From positions 13,769,522 through 13,833,521 of the forward strand of contig CM072513.1 of the NCBI GenBank assembly GCA_036898135.1: a stretch of DNA of 64,000 nt. The letters are read 5' to 3'. The notes under the pieces were generated by a model, which saw nothing but the letters and a program-made list of their open reading frames with translations, was not told where the DNA came from and searched no databases. A program made the position numbers and the translations under genes. This document shows positions 32,824 through 46,647 of this stretch, in pieces; the first letter of the stretch is position 1, and each line of letters starts with the position of its first letter. The stretch comes from Oncomelania hupensis (taxonomy: Eukaryota > Mollusca > Gastropoda > Littorinimorpha > Pomatiopsidae).

Positions 32824-34745
32824 GATGCTAAACGCGCTCTATTCCTAAATCAGACTCAAAGCACGGCGATCTGTAACCAACATACAGGCTGACATGTTTA
32901 CGAACACTCAACACAGATTCATAAACTCAAACAGGTGGTGTAAATGCACGTCGCTATTAGAAGACAGGAAAGGAAATCCAATGTCTGTGCAGAGAACGGG
33001 ATTTTTCCGGGTTTTTAAAGTTTGATTATTATACAGTATTTTTGATTGGCTAAAAATCTGGAGCCAATGAGAGAAGGTATAGTTCGAAATAGGGGCAAAG
33101 TTACTCAGTCGAATTGTGAATGTCAGGCGACGTGGTCGTATGTGGTTGTGTCAGTGTGTAGGCCAGGAAAAGATTAAATATTATAAAAGAAAAGATGAAA
33201 GATTATTAAAAAAAAAAAAAAAAAAAGAGAAAAGAACTCTTGTATAAAAAGTACAGAGGTAGAAGGCACTGAGAGTCTATTTGGAAGTGTGGATTCAGTG
33301 GGACCTTCTCTCTGGAAGTTGATAAATTTTGTGCTGTAAAGATTACAGGTATTTATAATGTTTTTCATGATTGTGAAATGTCGGAGAAGTATGTTTTTGT
33401 ATTGCATTTATTATATTGAAAGGTGGTGAGCTGTTGTCCACTAAGATGGAATATTGAATTTTCATTGATGTAATAATATTGTTAATTACGTGGGGCGATA
33501 GTTATAGAGCAGTAGACAATGTAATATGAATGAAAGGTGTGAGCATGTTTGATAGTAATTTTCATTCATGAAATAATTATATCTGGGTTATGAACAACAT
33601 CGTAAAAGAAAGAAGTGACAATCGCATACGAAACGGAAGTGGAAAAATGAACAAACAAAGGGAGGTCAGCAAGGTTGAAACAAAAGAAGAATAATGGAAT
33701 TATAAAGGTCAGAGAGTTGACGTTTGTGTATATTTATTGTGTAGCTGCCTACCTGGGGGCGGGCGTGGGTCCATACGCCTGGACACGGCAGTGACCCGTA
33801 CAACCCGGATAGAGCGATCCATAGAGACATCGGAGAGGGTCAGCCGTACCCCTTTGCCTGACCACAGACTACGATTTCAAGGTCGGGTGGACTGGGGCTA
33901 GAAAGCGCTCCTCCACCCGTCGAAGACAGCATTTTGCTTACAGCTCTGGCCGCAAGGTTTCTGGCATCTTGTCGCCAGCTTGTGTGTTTCACGACTAGCA
34001 AGGTACTGTAGTCATATGTTTTTGAATTGGCCTTGGAAGTGATTGCCGGGCTTCGTTTATCCGTTTCGAGCATTCAGGCTCTACTTCTTCAAGCTTGTGT
34101 GAAGCTGGTGTTGAGTGAGACATGTGTTAGGGTTAGAGGTGTTAGAATCTATGTATGAAAGAATTGGAGTGAAAGATTGATAAGAATTATTGTTGTTTAT
34201 TTATATAAATTTTGAGAACGTGGAACGGATATCTTGTGTTGGTGTTTGCCTGTATCGTAGAGAGTCCGTACGTTTGTGGGTGTGATAGTAAACAGAGAAC
34301 TTGCACGCACCCTTATTTCTGATTTAGAAGTCAGTTATATATTGCATTCATTCAGCTAGTATAAACAGGCACCCACACTAAAATATCCATCCGTTACAGT
34401 CTGTTTTTGAAACGTTAGATAGACTGCATCCAAGAGACTTAGAAAAATCCAATGTCTGTGTTTGAAACGTTAGATAGACTGCATCCCAAGAGACTTAGAA
34501 AAAAAGTATTTGTTGTTACATCGCGCAGTTATCAGTTTAGAGGATTGCTCAAGGCGCTGACAGTAACCTGAAACACCTCAAACTATTCAGAAAAGCCAGC
34601 TTGCAGCATGAAAGACATGTATGGACAGGGCACGAATGGCTGACCGACCCTCAATGACCTAAAACTCGGGGCTGTGCTGCATGCGACAGTCATGAGCAAT
34701 GTGGTAGACAGTGACGGTTGTTACAGATCAAACAGAATTTAGACC
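32824..34745. other. unassigned sequence with a short tandem duplication
   Basis: No gene recognised in 1.9 kb. A run of A lies at 33209-33225. At 34398-34500 a segment of about 60 bp (gtttgaaacgttagatagac and the following ccaagagacttag) is duplicated in tandem. Confidence 0.45.
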
Positions 34746-35205
34746 CATTCAGCGTAGCCGGAGACCAGGCCAGGTCTTCTATGCGATCTTCTAGTGTCGG
34801 ACACGCTGGGTCAGTTTTAGACCAGGCCAGGTCTTCTATGCGATCTTCTAGTGTCGGACACGCTGGGTCAGTTTTAGACCAGGCCAGGTCTTCTATGCGA
34901 TCTTCTAGTGTCGGACACGCTGGGTCAGTTTTAGACCAGGCCAGGTCTTCTATGCGATCTTCTAGTGTCGGACACGCTGGGTCAGTTTTAGACCAGGCCA
35001 GGTCTTCTATGCGATCTTCTAGTGTCGGACACGCTGGGTCAGTTTTAGACCAGGCCAGGTCTTCTATGCGATCTTCTAGTGTCGGACACGCTGGGTCAGT
35101 TTTAGACCAGGCCAGGTCTTCTATGCGATCTTCTAGTGTCGGACACGCTGGGTCAGTTTTAGACCAGGCCAGGTCTTCTATGCGATCTTCTAGTGTCGGA
35201 CATCT
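34746..35205 (+). repeat. 57-bp minisatellite, 8 units
   Basis: Seven full units and one partial, all nearly identical, of 57 bp, containing gaccaggccaggtcttctat and gcgatcttctagtgtcggac. As 57 is a multiple of 3, a 164-codon frame (34718-35212) stays open and encodes a 19-residue repeat (DQARSSMRSSSVGHAGSVL). No upstream coding context or domain supports a real gene. The near identity shows very recent expansion. Confidence 0.92.
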
Positions 35206-35292
35206 GGGTTAGACTAATTTCAATGAACTTGGTAGGGCTCGTGATTACAGATGGATGCTAACTCCTGAACATGGGTTGTTTTTTTTTTAGGG

Positions 35293-35665
35293 AAAGACAT
35301 TAATAGACGATCAACTATAGAGAAATATATGAATAGACAATAACTATAGAGAAATACAGTGGTAAAGAAACGCAAACTCCGATGGTATGGCCACGTCACC
35401 AGATCATCAAGCATTGCAAAGACCATTATGCAAGGCACAGTGCAAGGAGGTAGAAGAAGAGGGAGACCGAAAAAGAGGTGAGAGGACAACATTCGAGAAT
35501 GGACTGGTTTGACACTGAGCGAAGCCATCAGGGCTGCTGAGGACAGATAAAGATGGAGTATGCTGGTTAAACGATCATCTGTGGTGCCACTACGACCTCC
35601 GGGTTACGGGATAGAATAGGATAGAGAAATACATGATAAGACAATCATCTATAGAGAAATATGTC
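35293..35665. repeat. about 30-bp minisatellite, split by an RTE copy
   Basis: Units such as caactatagagaaatatatg and aatagacaat repeat at 35293-35358 and 35621-35665. The complement of the same unit recurs at 46556-46645. The two parts are separated by the RTE insertion. Confidence 0.85.
35346..35633 (+). mobile_element. RTE-like LINE, 5'-truncated copy 6
   Basis: Body 35359-35620, plus strand: gtggtaaagaaacgcaaact, then the LRWYGHVTRSSSIAKTIM and REWTGLTLSEAIRA regions, and tail gggatagaatagg. It is flanked by a 13-bp duplication, atagagaaataca, at 35346-35358 and 35621-35633. Confidence 0.92.
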
Positions 35666-35706
35666 AGTATGACTATGTATGTAAGTATGGCTAATATATC
35701 TTCCGG

Positions 35707-37534
35707 TTGACGCCAACACAGGTTGTACCGACCCGAGCTCTGTTGAATTTTGTGATTTTGCGGTGTTTACAGTGTTTTGTTGTGAGTTTTGTATTCTGTA
35801 ATTGTTGTCTCATGGATCCTCAAGTAAGTGTAGCGTTGCTTTGCTTCTCTTTCTATGTTCGTTTGGTTACTCTATCTTTTTTTCGCTTCGTTCAATGTGC
35901 GTTCTTGCACTCACGCAGTCCGCCATCTTGTTCCGGCATCCCATCCACAAGCTACACACGCGATAAGCTACTGTCATTGAAATCTATACGCACGCAGCTC
36001 GCTCCCGACCTTGTGCTCCGATTAAAAGAGCTCTCGATCGGCCGTCATTTGCCCAGAAAACGGACTAGTCGTGGAGGCAAACGCAAACAAAACATCTCGT
36101 CTATCCCTGTTGTCCTTACACACAGATCGCCTGTGCTTTCCAACTCTAACCCCACGCTTCACGTTGCATCACAGTCAGAGTGTACCACTAGGCCTGAGAC
36201 TCATCGCTGTAACACAGACAATCTCATTCACATCAACCTCTCCCCTCAACCCCTATCTTCACACCTCGATAGCCATAGTCCTCTAGGCCTACGCATTGCA
36301 TCATTCAATGCTCAATCACTAGGTCCCATTAAAAAACGTACCGCTCTCCAAGAATTCATCTCACACAAGCAGACTGACATAATTGTTCATCCAAGAAACT
36401 TGGTTTCGGCAGACTGGCGACGAGGGTAAGTGCTCTGATTTAACCCCTTCTGGCTACTCTGTATGCTCGCTGCCTCGCTCAAACCGCGGTGGTGGCCTCG
36501 CTATCATTTACAGAAACAGTCTGTCCCGTCACCTTGGCTTCATTACAGACTTCGCTTTCACTCACTCGTCCTTTGAAGTTGTTCAACTTAGCCTGTCCGT
36601 TCCACAGCAGAACATTCACTTCATATGCATATATCGCACCTTTCCAAGCAAGAAAAATAAATTAACTGATGCAATTTTCCACCAAGAATTTCCAGTCCTG
36701 CTTGATTATTGCAACACACTGTCAGGAACATACATAGTTCTAGGAGACATTAACTTTCACTTTGACCAACCCCAGCAACCTTCCACCGCAAAAATGATTG
36801 AACTTTTAGATCAATTTAGTCTTTTTCAGTCAGTCACAGAACCCACCCACAGCCGTGGTCACATCATAGATTGGGTTATGCATAGGCCTCAGGATAATGT
36901 TGTTAGATCATTTTTAGTCACCCAGGAATTAACATCTGACCATTTCTGTGTCATGTGCGAACTAAGCGTCGCAGCCCCCCCTCCTCCCCCCATGTTCAGG
37001 AAGGCTCGCAGCCTGCGTACCATGGATAGGGACGCTTTCAAGCAAGAGCTTACCACTAAAGTGACCCCAGAACTGTGCCCCACTGTGGATCAGCTGAATA
37101 GTACACTTCAGGCGGTGCTTGATCGGCACGCTCCCGTGGCCCAGAAAAAGGTCAAGGCAACTCGCTCAGCACCCTGGTACGAGTCTATTACGGACGAGCT
37201 CTCCGAGGCGAAAAAACACCGACGCAAAGCTGAGAAAAAGTGGCTCAAATCGGGTTTAGAAGTCAGCAAGCAGATTTTCACCGCTGCAAAAAAACGGGTC
37301 ACTAAAATAGTCCAGACTGCCAAAACCCGGTACTTTAGCGACAGAATCAGCAGCAGCGAAACGTGTAAACAGTTGTTTGACATTTGCAATCAGCTAAGGG
37401 GTAAGAGCAATGCAACATCACTCCCATCCACACATCCAGCATGTCAGCTCCCAGATGTATTTTGTAATTATTTCACACAGAAAGTGGCTGACATAAGGGC
37501 CGCTCTTGATAGCCATGAGATTCCCACTCATTAA
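35707..37534 (+). pseudogene. LINE N-terminus and endonuclease, one frameshift
   Basis: 35707-36429 encodes a basic N-terminus (YTRDKLLSLKS, RKRTSRGGKRKQN) and the endonuclease start (LRIASFNAQSLG). A frame change near 36375-36390 leads to 36383-37534. There the endonuclease continues with FIQETWF (residues 2-8), LGDINFHFD (Asp122, Asn124) and SDHF (Asp186, His187), the expected nuclease residues of the APE-type fold that nicks target DNA. Residues 240-383 are the charged linker leading to RT. A stop at 37532-37534 and a second frame change separate it from RT. The two breaks make this copy unable to produce one protein. Confidence 0.9.
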
Positions 37535-39206
37535 CCCATTCTCACCTTCCCTCACCACCGCAAAGATGGAAGTTTTTCAACCAATAACAGAGCAAGAAGT
37601 CAAGAAAGTCATCTTAAGCTCAAAACCAACATCTTGCTCTCTCGACCCCATTCCTACCCCCATGTTGATAGAGAATCTTTACCCTCTACTCCCGACCATT
37701 ACCCACATTATCAACGAGAGTCTGTCCTCTGGTGTTGTTCCGTCTGTGCTCAAAGCGGCTGTCATCAAACCCCTCCTTAAAAAGCCAAGTTTAGACAAAA
37801 ATAATCTAAAGAACTATAGACCTGTTTCAAACCTCTCCTTCCTGTCCAAAGTCATAGAAAAAATTGTTCTCAAACAATTGTTTGCCTACCTATATGATAA
37901 CGCTTTACTTTGCCCCAACCAGTCTGCCTACCGACCCTTCCACAGCACTGAGACAGCCCTCCTAAAGGTAACCAATGATCTGTTGCTTGCCTTAGATAAT
38001 GGTAACGTCTCCGTTCTCACCTTATTAGACCTCTCAGCCGCCTTTGACACAGTCGACCATCACATTCTCTTTAACACTCTTCAACACTACTTTGGAATCT
38101 CTGGCTCGGTCCTGGCTTGGTTCCATTCATATCTTTCTGACAGGTCACAAGCAGTCACTGTCGATGGCTGTTTCTCCAGCACAGCAGACTTGGTGTGCGG
38201 CGTGCCTCAGGATTCCGTTTTGGGGCCGGTGCTATTCACTCTGTACACCAAGCCACTGCTTCTCCTGCTTAGAAAGCATGCTGTTGAGAGTCAGTCATTT
38301 GCAGACGACACACAACTGTATAAATCCACCGCCCCCTCTCTCATTAATTCCACTGTTCAGACTTTGGAGAACTGCATCACAGACATTAAGTCATGGATGA
38401 CACTCAACAAGCTTAAGCTTAATAATTATAAAACCGAAGCCCTCCTCATTCACAAACACAACACCTCCTCCTCACTCTCGCCTCTCCCAACATCGCTTAC
38501 AGTAGGGACAACAAACATTCAGTTCTCATCCTCAGCAAGAAATCTCGGCTACATTCTCTCCGACGACCTGTCCCTCAACAACCACATCTCCAACGTCTGT
38601 CGCTCTGCATACACGGCCATACGCCAAATCAGCTCCTTTCGCCACTATCTTACAGTCCCTGCCACCAAAACCCTAGTCTGCGCTCTCGTCCTTTCTCGTC
38701 TGGACTATTGCAACTCTCTCCTTGCTGGCTCCCCGAAGCACATCATTGACAAACTACAAAAGGTTCAGAACTCAGCAGCTAGACTAGTATTCCGAGCAAA
38801 GAAACGCGATCACATCACACCTCTACTACATTCCCTTCACTGGCTTCCTGTGCAAGCACGCATAGAGTACAAACTCTCTGTTCTCTGTCACAACTTCTTC
38901 ACAGATTCTTGTCCTTCCTACCTTGCTGATCTACTGTCTGTCTACTCCCCTTCACGCACTTTAAGATCTTCTGCTGACACTCGCACACTCAAGGTTCCCG
39001 TCACCCGCACTAAGACATACGGCCAACGTGCATTCGCTTACTCCGCACCTAAGCAGTGGAATTCCCTTCCCTCCCATATCCGCAACATACAATCAACACA
39101 AGCATTCAAAAATTCAAAAAGGCCCTCAAAACCCACCTCTTCAAACTGCATTATTCAGATTGATTTGTATCCCGCTGCCATTCTCTCATCTTTTGCCTAT
39201 GTCTGA
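37506..39206 (+). pseudogene. LINE reverse transcriptase and C-terminal domain
   Basis: 566 codons. LKNYRPVSNLSFLSKVIEK, LLDLSAAFDTVDHHIL (Asp175) and FADDTQLY (265-272, with the Asp267-Asp268 active site) define the RT domain, which copies its RNA at the nicked target. LHWLPVQARIEYKLSVL (from 444) and the WNSLPSHIR motif define the C-terminal domain of CR1/Rex1-type elements. The usual GVPQGSVLGP motif reads GVPQDSVLGP, a change of the conserved Gly, so RT activity is doubtful even though the frame is open. The upstream endonuclease frame is not continuous with it. Confidence 0.93.
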
Positions 39207-39531
39207 TCCGTAAGTGTATACACGGCTGTAAATAAATATTTATACTGTTTTTCTTCCTGGGCCTAACCGGTCATATAAATAGCTGTGAATAGGTTTTTGC
39301 TATTCTACCTTCTGTCTTTTTGTCATTTGTGTACATAGTTGTAAATAGTCTATTTTTGTCTTTTTTGTAATTTATGTACATAGTTGTAAATAGTCTGCAC
39401 CTTTACTGTCCCGTCTTTTGGTGTATTGTAGCAAAAGTGATGTTTCATCGAGTGCATGTATTTATATGTAATGACTATGTAAAGCGTGGTAAGTCTGGTC
39501 ATAGGCTGGAGTACCCGCTATATAAAAATCC

Positions 39532-39535
<4 letters not shown>

Positions 39536-39596
<61 letters not shown>

Positions 39597-39664
39597 CAGA
39601 GTCTCCTCTCTGAAAATCCTTACGGGAAGAGAGGGGACTATAAACTGATAAACACATAAACACA

Positions 39665-39760
<96 letters not shown>

Positions 39761-39761
39761 G
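39536..39761. repeat. two (TTA)n microsatellites
   Basis: Tracts at 39536-39597 and 39667-39761 are separated by 70 bp of unassigned sequence (cagagtctcctctctgaaaa and following). Confidence 0.95.
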
Positions 39762-39898
39762 TATGTAAGTATGGCTATGTATGTATGTAAGTATGGCTAT
39801 GCATGTATGTAAGTAAGGCTATGTAAGTATGGCTATGTATGTATGTAAGTATGGCTATGTATGTATGTAAGTATGGCTATGTATGTCAGTATGACTAT
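39762..39898 (+). repeat. 18/22-bp satellite, plus orientation
   Basis: Units of the type gtatgtaagtatggctatgt. This is the complement of the large array at 40360-45900. Confidence 0.92.
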
Positions 39899-40320
39899 GT
39901 GTAGCGGAAAGGGAGGCGACTGGTTGAGGCTTGGGAGAGAAATTGTCTACCTTGACTTTCTTGGATAGACTAGCCTTGGGTGGCTCCTGCTTTGCAGAAT
40001 CCTTTGGGTATGCCATTGGGTTACGCAGAACAAGGCGACACGACATTTGTTCTCCCCGGCTGACCATTCGCCTGCTGCTTTTGGTGGTGAGCGGGACCAC
40101 ATTGTCGGCAGGCATTTTATGCAGGTCGGTGGCAGCGACATTGCAGTAGAGTGCGTGGCACTAGTAGCCGGCAACCCGGTACCCCCAACCACGCTTCACC
40201 GCCTTGCAGGGCACATATTTTTATGTCCCTCTTTTGAGGGATAAAATGAAAATAACAGCTCGGGTGGAGCAATGTTCCAAAGGTCGTGGCCGAGAGACGG
40301 GAGTCAAAATCTCCGCTCGG
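39899..40320. other. 420-bp block inside the satellite, unknown
   Basis: Non-satellite sequence interrupts the array and is therefore probably an insertion. It has no convincing inverted ends. Frames of 60-85 codons on both strands show no domain. The short repeat ctat borders both sides but is too short to call a duplication. Confidence 0.5.
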
Positions 40321-43300
40321 CTATATATGTATGTATGTAAGTATGGCTATGTATGCATACATACATAGCCATACTTACATACATGCATAGCCATGCTTAC
40401 ATACATACATAGCCATACTTACATACATACATGGCCGTACTTACATACATAGTCATACTTACATACATAGCTATACTTACAAACATACATGCATATATAT
40501 CTACATACATAGCCATACTTACATACATAGCCATACTTACATACATACATAGTCATACTGGCATACATATATAGCCATACTTATATACATAGCCATACTT
40601 ACATACATACATAGCCATACTTACATACATAGCCATACTTATATACATAGTCATACTGGCATACATACATAGTCATACTGGCATACATATATAGCCATAC
40701 TTATATACATAGCTATACTTACATACATACATAGTCATACTGGCATACATATATAGCCATACTTACATACATAGCCATACTTACATACATACATAGTCAT
40801 ACTGGCATACATATATAGCCATACTTATATACATAGTCATACTGGCATACATACATAGTCATACTGGCATACATACATAGCCATACTTATATACATAGCT
40901 ATACTTACATACATACATAGTCATACTGGCATACATACATAGCCATACTTATATACATAGTCATACTTACATACATACATAGTCATACTGGCATACATAT
41001 ATAGCCATACTTATATACATAGTCATACTTACATACATACATAGTCATACTGGCATACATATATAGCCATACTTATATACATAGCCATACTTATATACAT
41101 AGCCATACTTACATACATACATAGTCATACTGGCATACATATATAGCCATACTTATATACATAGCCATACTTATATACATAGCCATACTTACATACATAC
41201 ATAGTCATACTGGCATACATATATAGCCATACTTATATACATAGTCATACTGGCATACATATATAGCCATACTTATATACATAGCCATACTTATATACAT
41301 AGCCATACTTATATACATAGCCATACTTATATACATAGCCATACTTACATACATACATAGTCATACTGGCATACATATATAGCCATACTTATATACATAG
41401 TCATACTGGCATACATATATAGCCATACTTATATACATAGCCATACTTATATACATAGCCATACTTACATACTACATAGTCATACTGGCATACATATATA
41501 GCCATACTTATATACATAGCCATACTTATATACATACATAGTCATACTGGCATACATATATAGCCATACTTATATACATAGCCATACTTACATACATACA
41601 TAGTCATACTGGCATACATATATAGCCATACTTATATACATAGCCATACTTATATACATACATAGTCATACTGGCATACATATATAGCCATACTTATATA
41701 CATAGCCATACTTACATACATACATAGTCATACTGGCATACATATATAGCCATACTTATATACATAGCCATACTTATATACATAGCCATACTTACATACA
41801 TACATAGTCATACTGGCATACATATATAGCCATACTTATATACATAGCTATACTTATATACATACATAGTCATACTGGCATACATATATAGCCATACTTA
41901 TATACATAGCCATACTTATATACATACATAGTCATACTGGCATACATATATAGCCATACTTATATACATAGCCATACTTACATACATACATAGTCATACT
42001 GGCATACATATATAGCCATACTTATATACATAGCCATACTTATATACATAGCCATACTTACAAACATACATAGTCATACTGGCATACATATATAGCCATA
42101 CTTATATACATAGCCATACTTATATACATACATAGTCATACTGGCATACATATATAGCCATACTTATATACATAGTCATACTGGCATACATATATAGCCA
42201 TACTTATATACATAGCCATACTTATATACATAGCTATACTTACAAACATACATAGTCATACTTACATACATAGCTATACTTACATACATACATAGTCATA
42301 CTTATATACATAGCTATACTTACAAACATACATAGTCATACTGGCATACATATATAGCCATACTTATATACATAGCCATACTTACATACATACATAGTCA
42401 TACTGGCATACATATATAGCAATACTTATATACATAGCCATACCTATATACATAGCTATACTTACATACATACATAGTCATACTGGCATACATATATAGC
42501 CATACTTATATACATAGTCATACTGGCATACATATATAGCCATACTTATATACATAGCCATACTTACATACATACATAGTCATACTGGCATACATATATA
42601 GCCATACTTATATACATAGCCATACTTACATACATACATAGTCATACTGGCATACATATATAGCCATACTTATATACATAGCTATACTTACATACATACA
42701 TAGTCATACTGGCATACATACATAGCCATACTTACAAACATACATAGTCATACTGGCATACATATATAGCCATACTTATATACATAGCCATACTTATATA
42801 CATAGCTATACTTACATACAAACATAGTCATACTGGCATACATATATAGCCATACTTATATACATAGCCATACTTATATACATAGCTATACTTACATACA
42901 AACATAGTCATACTGGCATACATATATAGCCATACTTATATACATAGCTATACTTACATACAAACATAGTCATACTGGCATACATACATAGCCATACTTA
43001 TATACATAGCCATACTTACATACATACATAGTCATACTGGCATACATACATAGCCATACTTATATACATAGTCATACTTACATACAAACATAGTCATACT
43101 GGCATACATATATAGCCATACTTACATACATAGCCATACTTACATACATACATAGTCATACTGGCATACATATATAGCCATACTTATATACATAGCCATA
43201 CTTATATACATAGCTATACTTACATACATACATAGTCATACTGGCATACATATATAGCCATACTTATATACATAGCTATACTTACAAACATACATAGTCA

Positions 43301-45900
43301 TACTGGCATACATATATAGCCATACTTATATACATAGTCATACATACACACATAGCCATACTTACATACATACATAGTCATACTGGCATACATATATAGC
43401 TATACTTATATACATAGCCATACTTATATACATAGCTATACTTATATACATACATAGTCATACTGGCATACATATATAGCCATACTTATATACATAGCTA
43501 TACTTACAAACATACATAGTCATACTGGCATACATATATAGCCATACTTATATACATAGTCATACTTACATACATAGCTATACTTATATACATACATAGT
43601 CATACTGGCATACATATATAGCCATACTTATATACATAGCCATACTTACATACATACATAGTCATACTGGCATACATATATAGCCATACTTATATACATA
43701 GTCATACATACACACATAGCCATACTTACATACATACATAGTCATACTGGCATACATATATAGCCATACTTATATACATAGCCATACTTATATACATAGC
43801 TATACTTATATACATACATAGTCATACTGGCATACATATATAGCCATACATATATACATAGCCATACTTACATACATACATAGTCATACTGGCATACATA
43901 TATAGCCATACTTATATACATAGTCATACTTACATACATAGCTATACTTACATACATACATAGTCATACTGGCATGCATATATAGCCATACTTATATACA
44001 TAGCTATACTTACATACAAACATAGTCATACTGGCATACATATATAGCCATACTTATATACATAGCCATACTTACATACATACATAGTCATACTGGCATA
44101 CATATATAGCCATACTTATATACATAGCTATACTTACATACATACATAGTCATACTGGCATACATATATAGCCATACTTACATACATACATAGTCATACT
44201 GGCATACATATATAGCCATACTTATATACATAGCCATACTTATATAAATAGCTATACTTACAAACATACATAGTCATACTGGCATACATATATAGCCATA
44301 CTTATATACATAGTCATACATACACACATAGCCATACTTACATACATACATAGTCATACTGGCATACATATATAGCTATACTTATATACATAGCCATACT
44401 TATATACATAGCTATACTTACAAACATACATAGTCATACTGGCATACATATATAGCCATACTTATATACATAGCTATACTTACAAACATACATAGTCATA
44501 CTGGCATACATACATAACCATACTTATATACATAGCTATACTTACAAACATACATAGTCATACTTACATACATAGCTATACTTACATACATACATAGTCA
44601 TACTTATATACATAGCTATACTTACAAACATACATAGTCATACTGGCATACATACATAGCCATACTTATATACATAGCTATACTTACAAACATACATAGT
44701 CATACTTACATACATAGCTATACTTACATACATACATAGTCATACTTATATACATAGCTATACTTACAAACATACATAGTCATACTGGCATACAAATATA
44801 GCCATACTTATATACATAGCTATACAAACATACATAGTCATACTTATATACATAGCTATACTTACAAACATACATAGTCATACTGGCATACATATATAGC
44901 CATACTTATATACATAGCTATACTTACAAACATACATAGTCATACTGGCATACATATATAGCCATACTTATATACATAGCCATACTTACATACATACATA
45001 GTCATACTGGCATACATATATAGCCATACTTATATACATAGCTATACTTATATACATAGCCATACTTACATACATACATAGTCATACTGGCATACATATA
45101 TAGCCATACTTATATACATAGCCATACTTACATACATACATAGTCATACTGGCATACATATATAGCCATACTTATATACATAGTCATACTTACATACATA
45201 GCTATACTTACAAACATACATACATACATGTATATACATACATACATAGCCATACTTACATACATAGCCATACTTACATACATAGCCATACTTACATACA
45301 TAGCCATACTTACATACATACATAGTCATACTGGCATACATATAAAGCCATATCATACTTATATACATAGTCATACTTACATACATAGCTATACCTACAA
45401 ACATGTCCGCTGGACCTAAAGCAGTAATCATGTAATGTAATGTAACTTACAAACATACATACATACATAGCCATACTTACATACATACATAGTCATACTG
45501 ACATACATATATAGCCATACTTATATACATAGTCATACTTACATACATAGCTATACTTACAAACATACATACATAGCCATACTTACATACATACATAGTC
45601 ATACTGACATACACACATAGCCATACTTACATACATACATAGTCATACTGACATACATACATAACCATACTTACATACACAGCCATACTTACATACCTGC
45701 ATAGCCTTACTTACATACCTACATAGTCATACTGACATACATACATAGCCATACTTACATACATAGCCATACTTAGATACATACATAGCCATATTTACAT
45801 ACATACATAGCCATATTTACATACATAGCCATACTTACATACACAGCCATACTTACATAAATAGTGATACATACAAACATACATACAAACATAGTCATAT
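40321..45900 (-). repeat. 5.5 kb satellite of 18/22-bp monomers
   Basis: Monomers are variants of atagccatacttatatac (18 bp), atagccatacttacatacat plus ac (22 bp) and atagtcatactggcatacat plus at (22 bp). They assemble into 62-bp (22+22+18) and 80-bp (22+22+18+18) higher-order units; for example agtcatac recurs at 41123 and 41203. From 40360 on, the array is in one orientation. 40331-40355 is the opposite orientation, forming perfect 25-bp inverted arms with 40360-40384 around cata. Near 45230-45430 and 45880-46060 the order decays into simpler cata repeats. No coding frame of interest. Confidence 0.95.
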
Positions 45901-46059
45901 TTAAATTCATACATACATACATACAAACATGGTCATACATACAAACATACGTACATACTTACCTACAAACATAAGTACATACATAATCATACTTATATAC
46001 AAACATACGAACATAGTCATACCTACATACAAACATACACAAATGCACTCACACACAGG

Positions 46060-46555
46060 CACACACACACACTCATCCTTACAGTTAACACCGTCCTACA
46101 CACACCCCACGTGTGACACACACACCCCACGCACGCACACGCACACACATGCACACACATATGGCTTGGGACAGCTCACTTCTGCGTCTCTTCATTTCCC
46201 ACCAAACACGACTGAAGACGTGTGGATTGCCCTTCGGCGTGAACAAATGTCGGGGTTTTATTACTGGATCAATCGTTGACTATGAAGAGATAAAATCATC
46301 CAACACCTGCGTTAACAGATAAGAATGTTACATTTATTAACATCTGGTCCACGTCAAAACCCCGAACGGATTAGTTGGAACTGAATTCAATCCAGTTCAA
46401 TATTTGATGTGTATGCCTCTTCACCTGCATGTGGAGTTTAGACCACTTCATTACCACGCACGCACATACAGACATATAATAAGATACAACAATACCAGAC
46501 AGAGGGCTGAATGTCAAGGGAGAGCAAACAGCAGAGTAAAAGATTCCCTATTCAT
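46060..46555. other. unassigned sequence, CA-rich start
   Basis: A CACA-rich stretch (46038-46160) is followed by unique-looking sequence without a recognised gene or repeat. Confidence 0.45.
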
Positions 46556-46647
46556 ATAGTTTTCTATAGTTGATTGTCTATTCATGTATTTCTCTATTGT
46601 TGATTGTCGATTCAATTATATTTCTCTATACGTGATTGTTTATTCCT
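46556..46647 (-). repeat. inverted copy of the 30-bp minisatellite
   Basis: Complement contains caatcaactatag, gagaaatacatgaatagac and similar units, as at 35293-35665 but on the other strand. Confidence 0.85.

Larger units (their letters stand above)
35696..39597 (+). mobile_element. CR1/Rex1-type LINE, nearly full-length
   Basis: A non-LTR retrotransposon of about 3.9 kb with endonuclease, RT and C-terminal domain in three frames, a 3' untranslated region of about 340 bp, and a tail starting after ggagtacccgctatataaaa as (TTA)n. Satellite units of the same form (atgtaagtatggct) occur before it (35677-35692) and after the second TTA tract (39764-39776), so it probably inserted into the satellite. 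A second TTA tract (39667-39761) follows 70 bp later, so the end could be at either tract. Confidence 0.88.

Noticed and set aside
33740..34075. 77-codon minus-strand frame (33840-34073) as a host gene
   Set aside because: No recognisable domain and no splice or neighbour support; left as unassigned sequence.
40321..45900. Possible CRISPR-like array
   Set aside because: Units are 18-22 bp variants of one another without unique spacers, in a eukaryotic satellite context.
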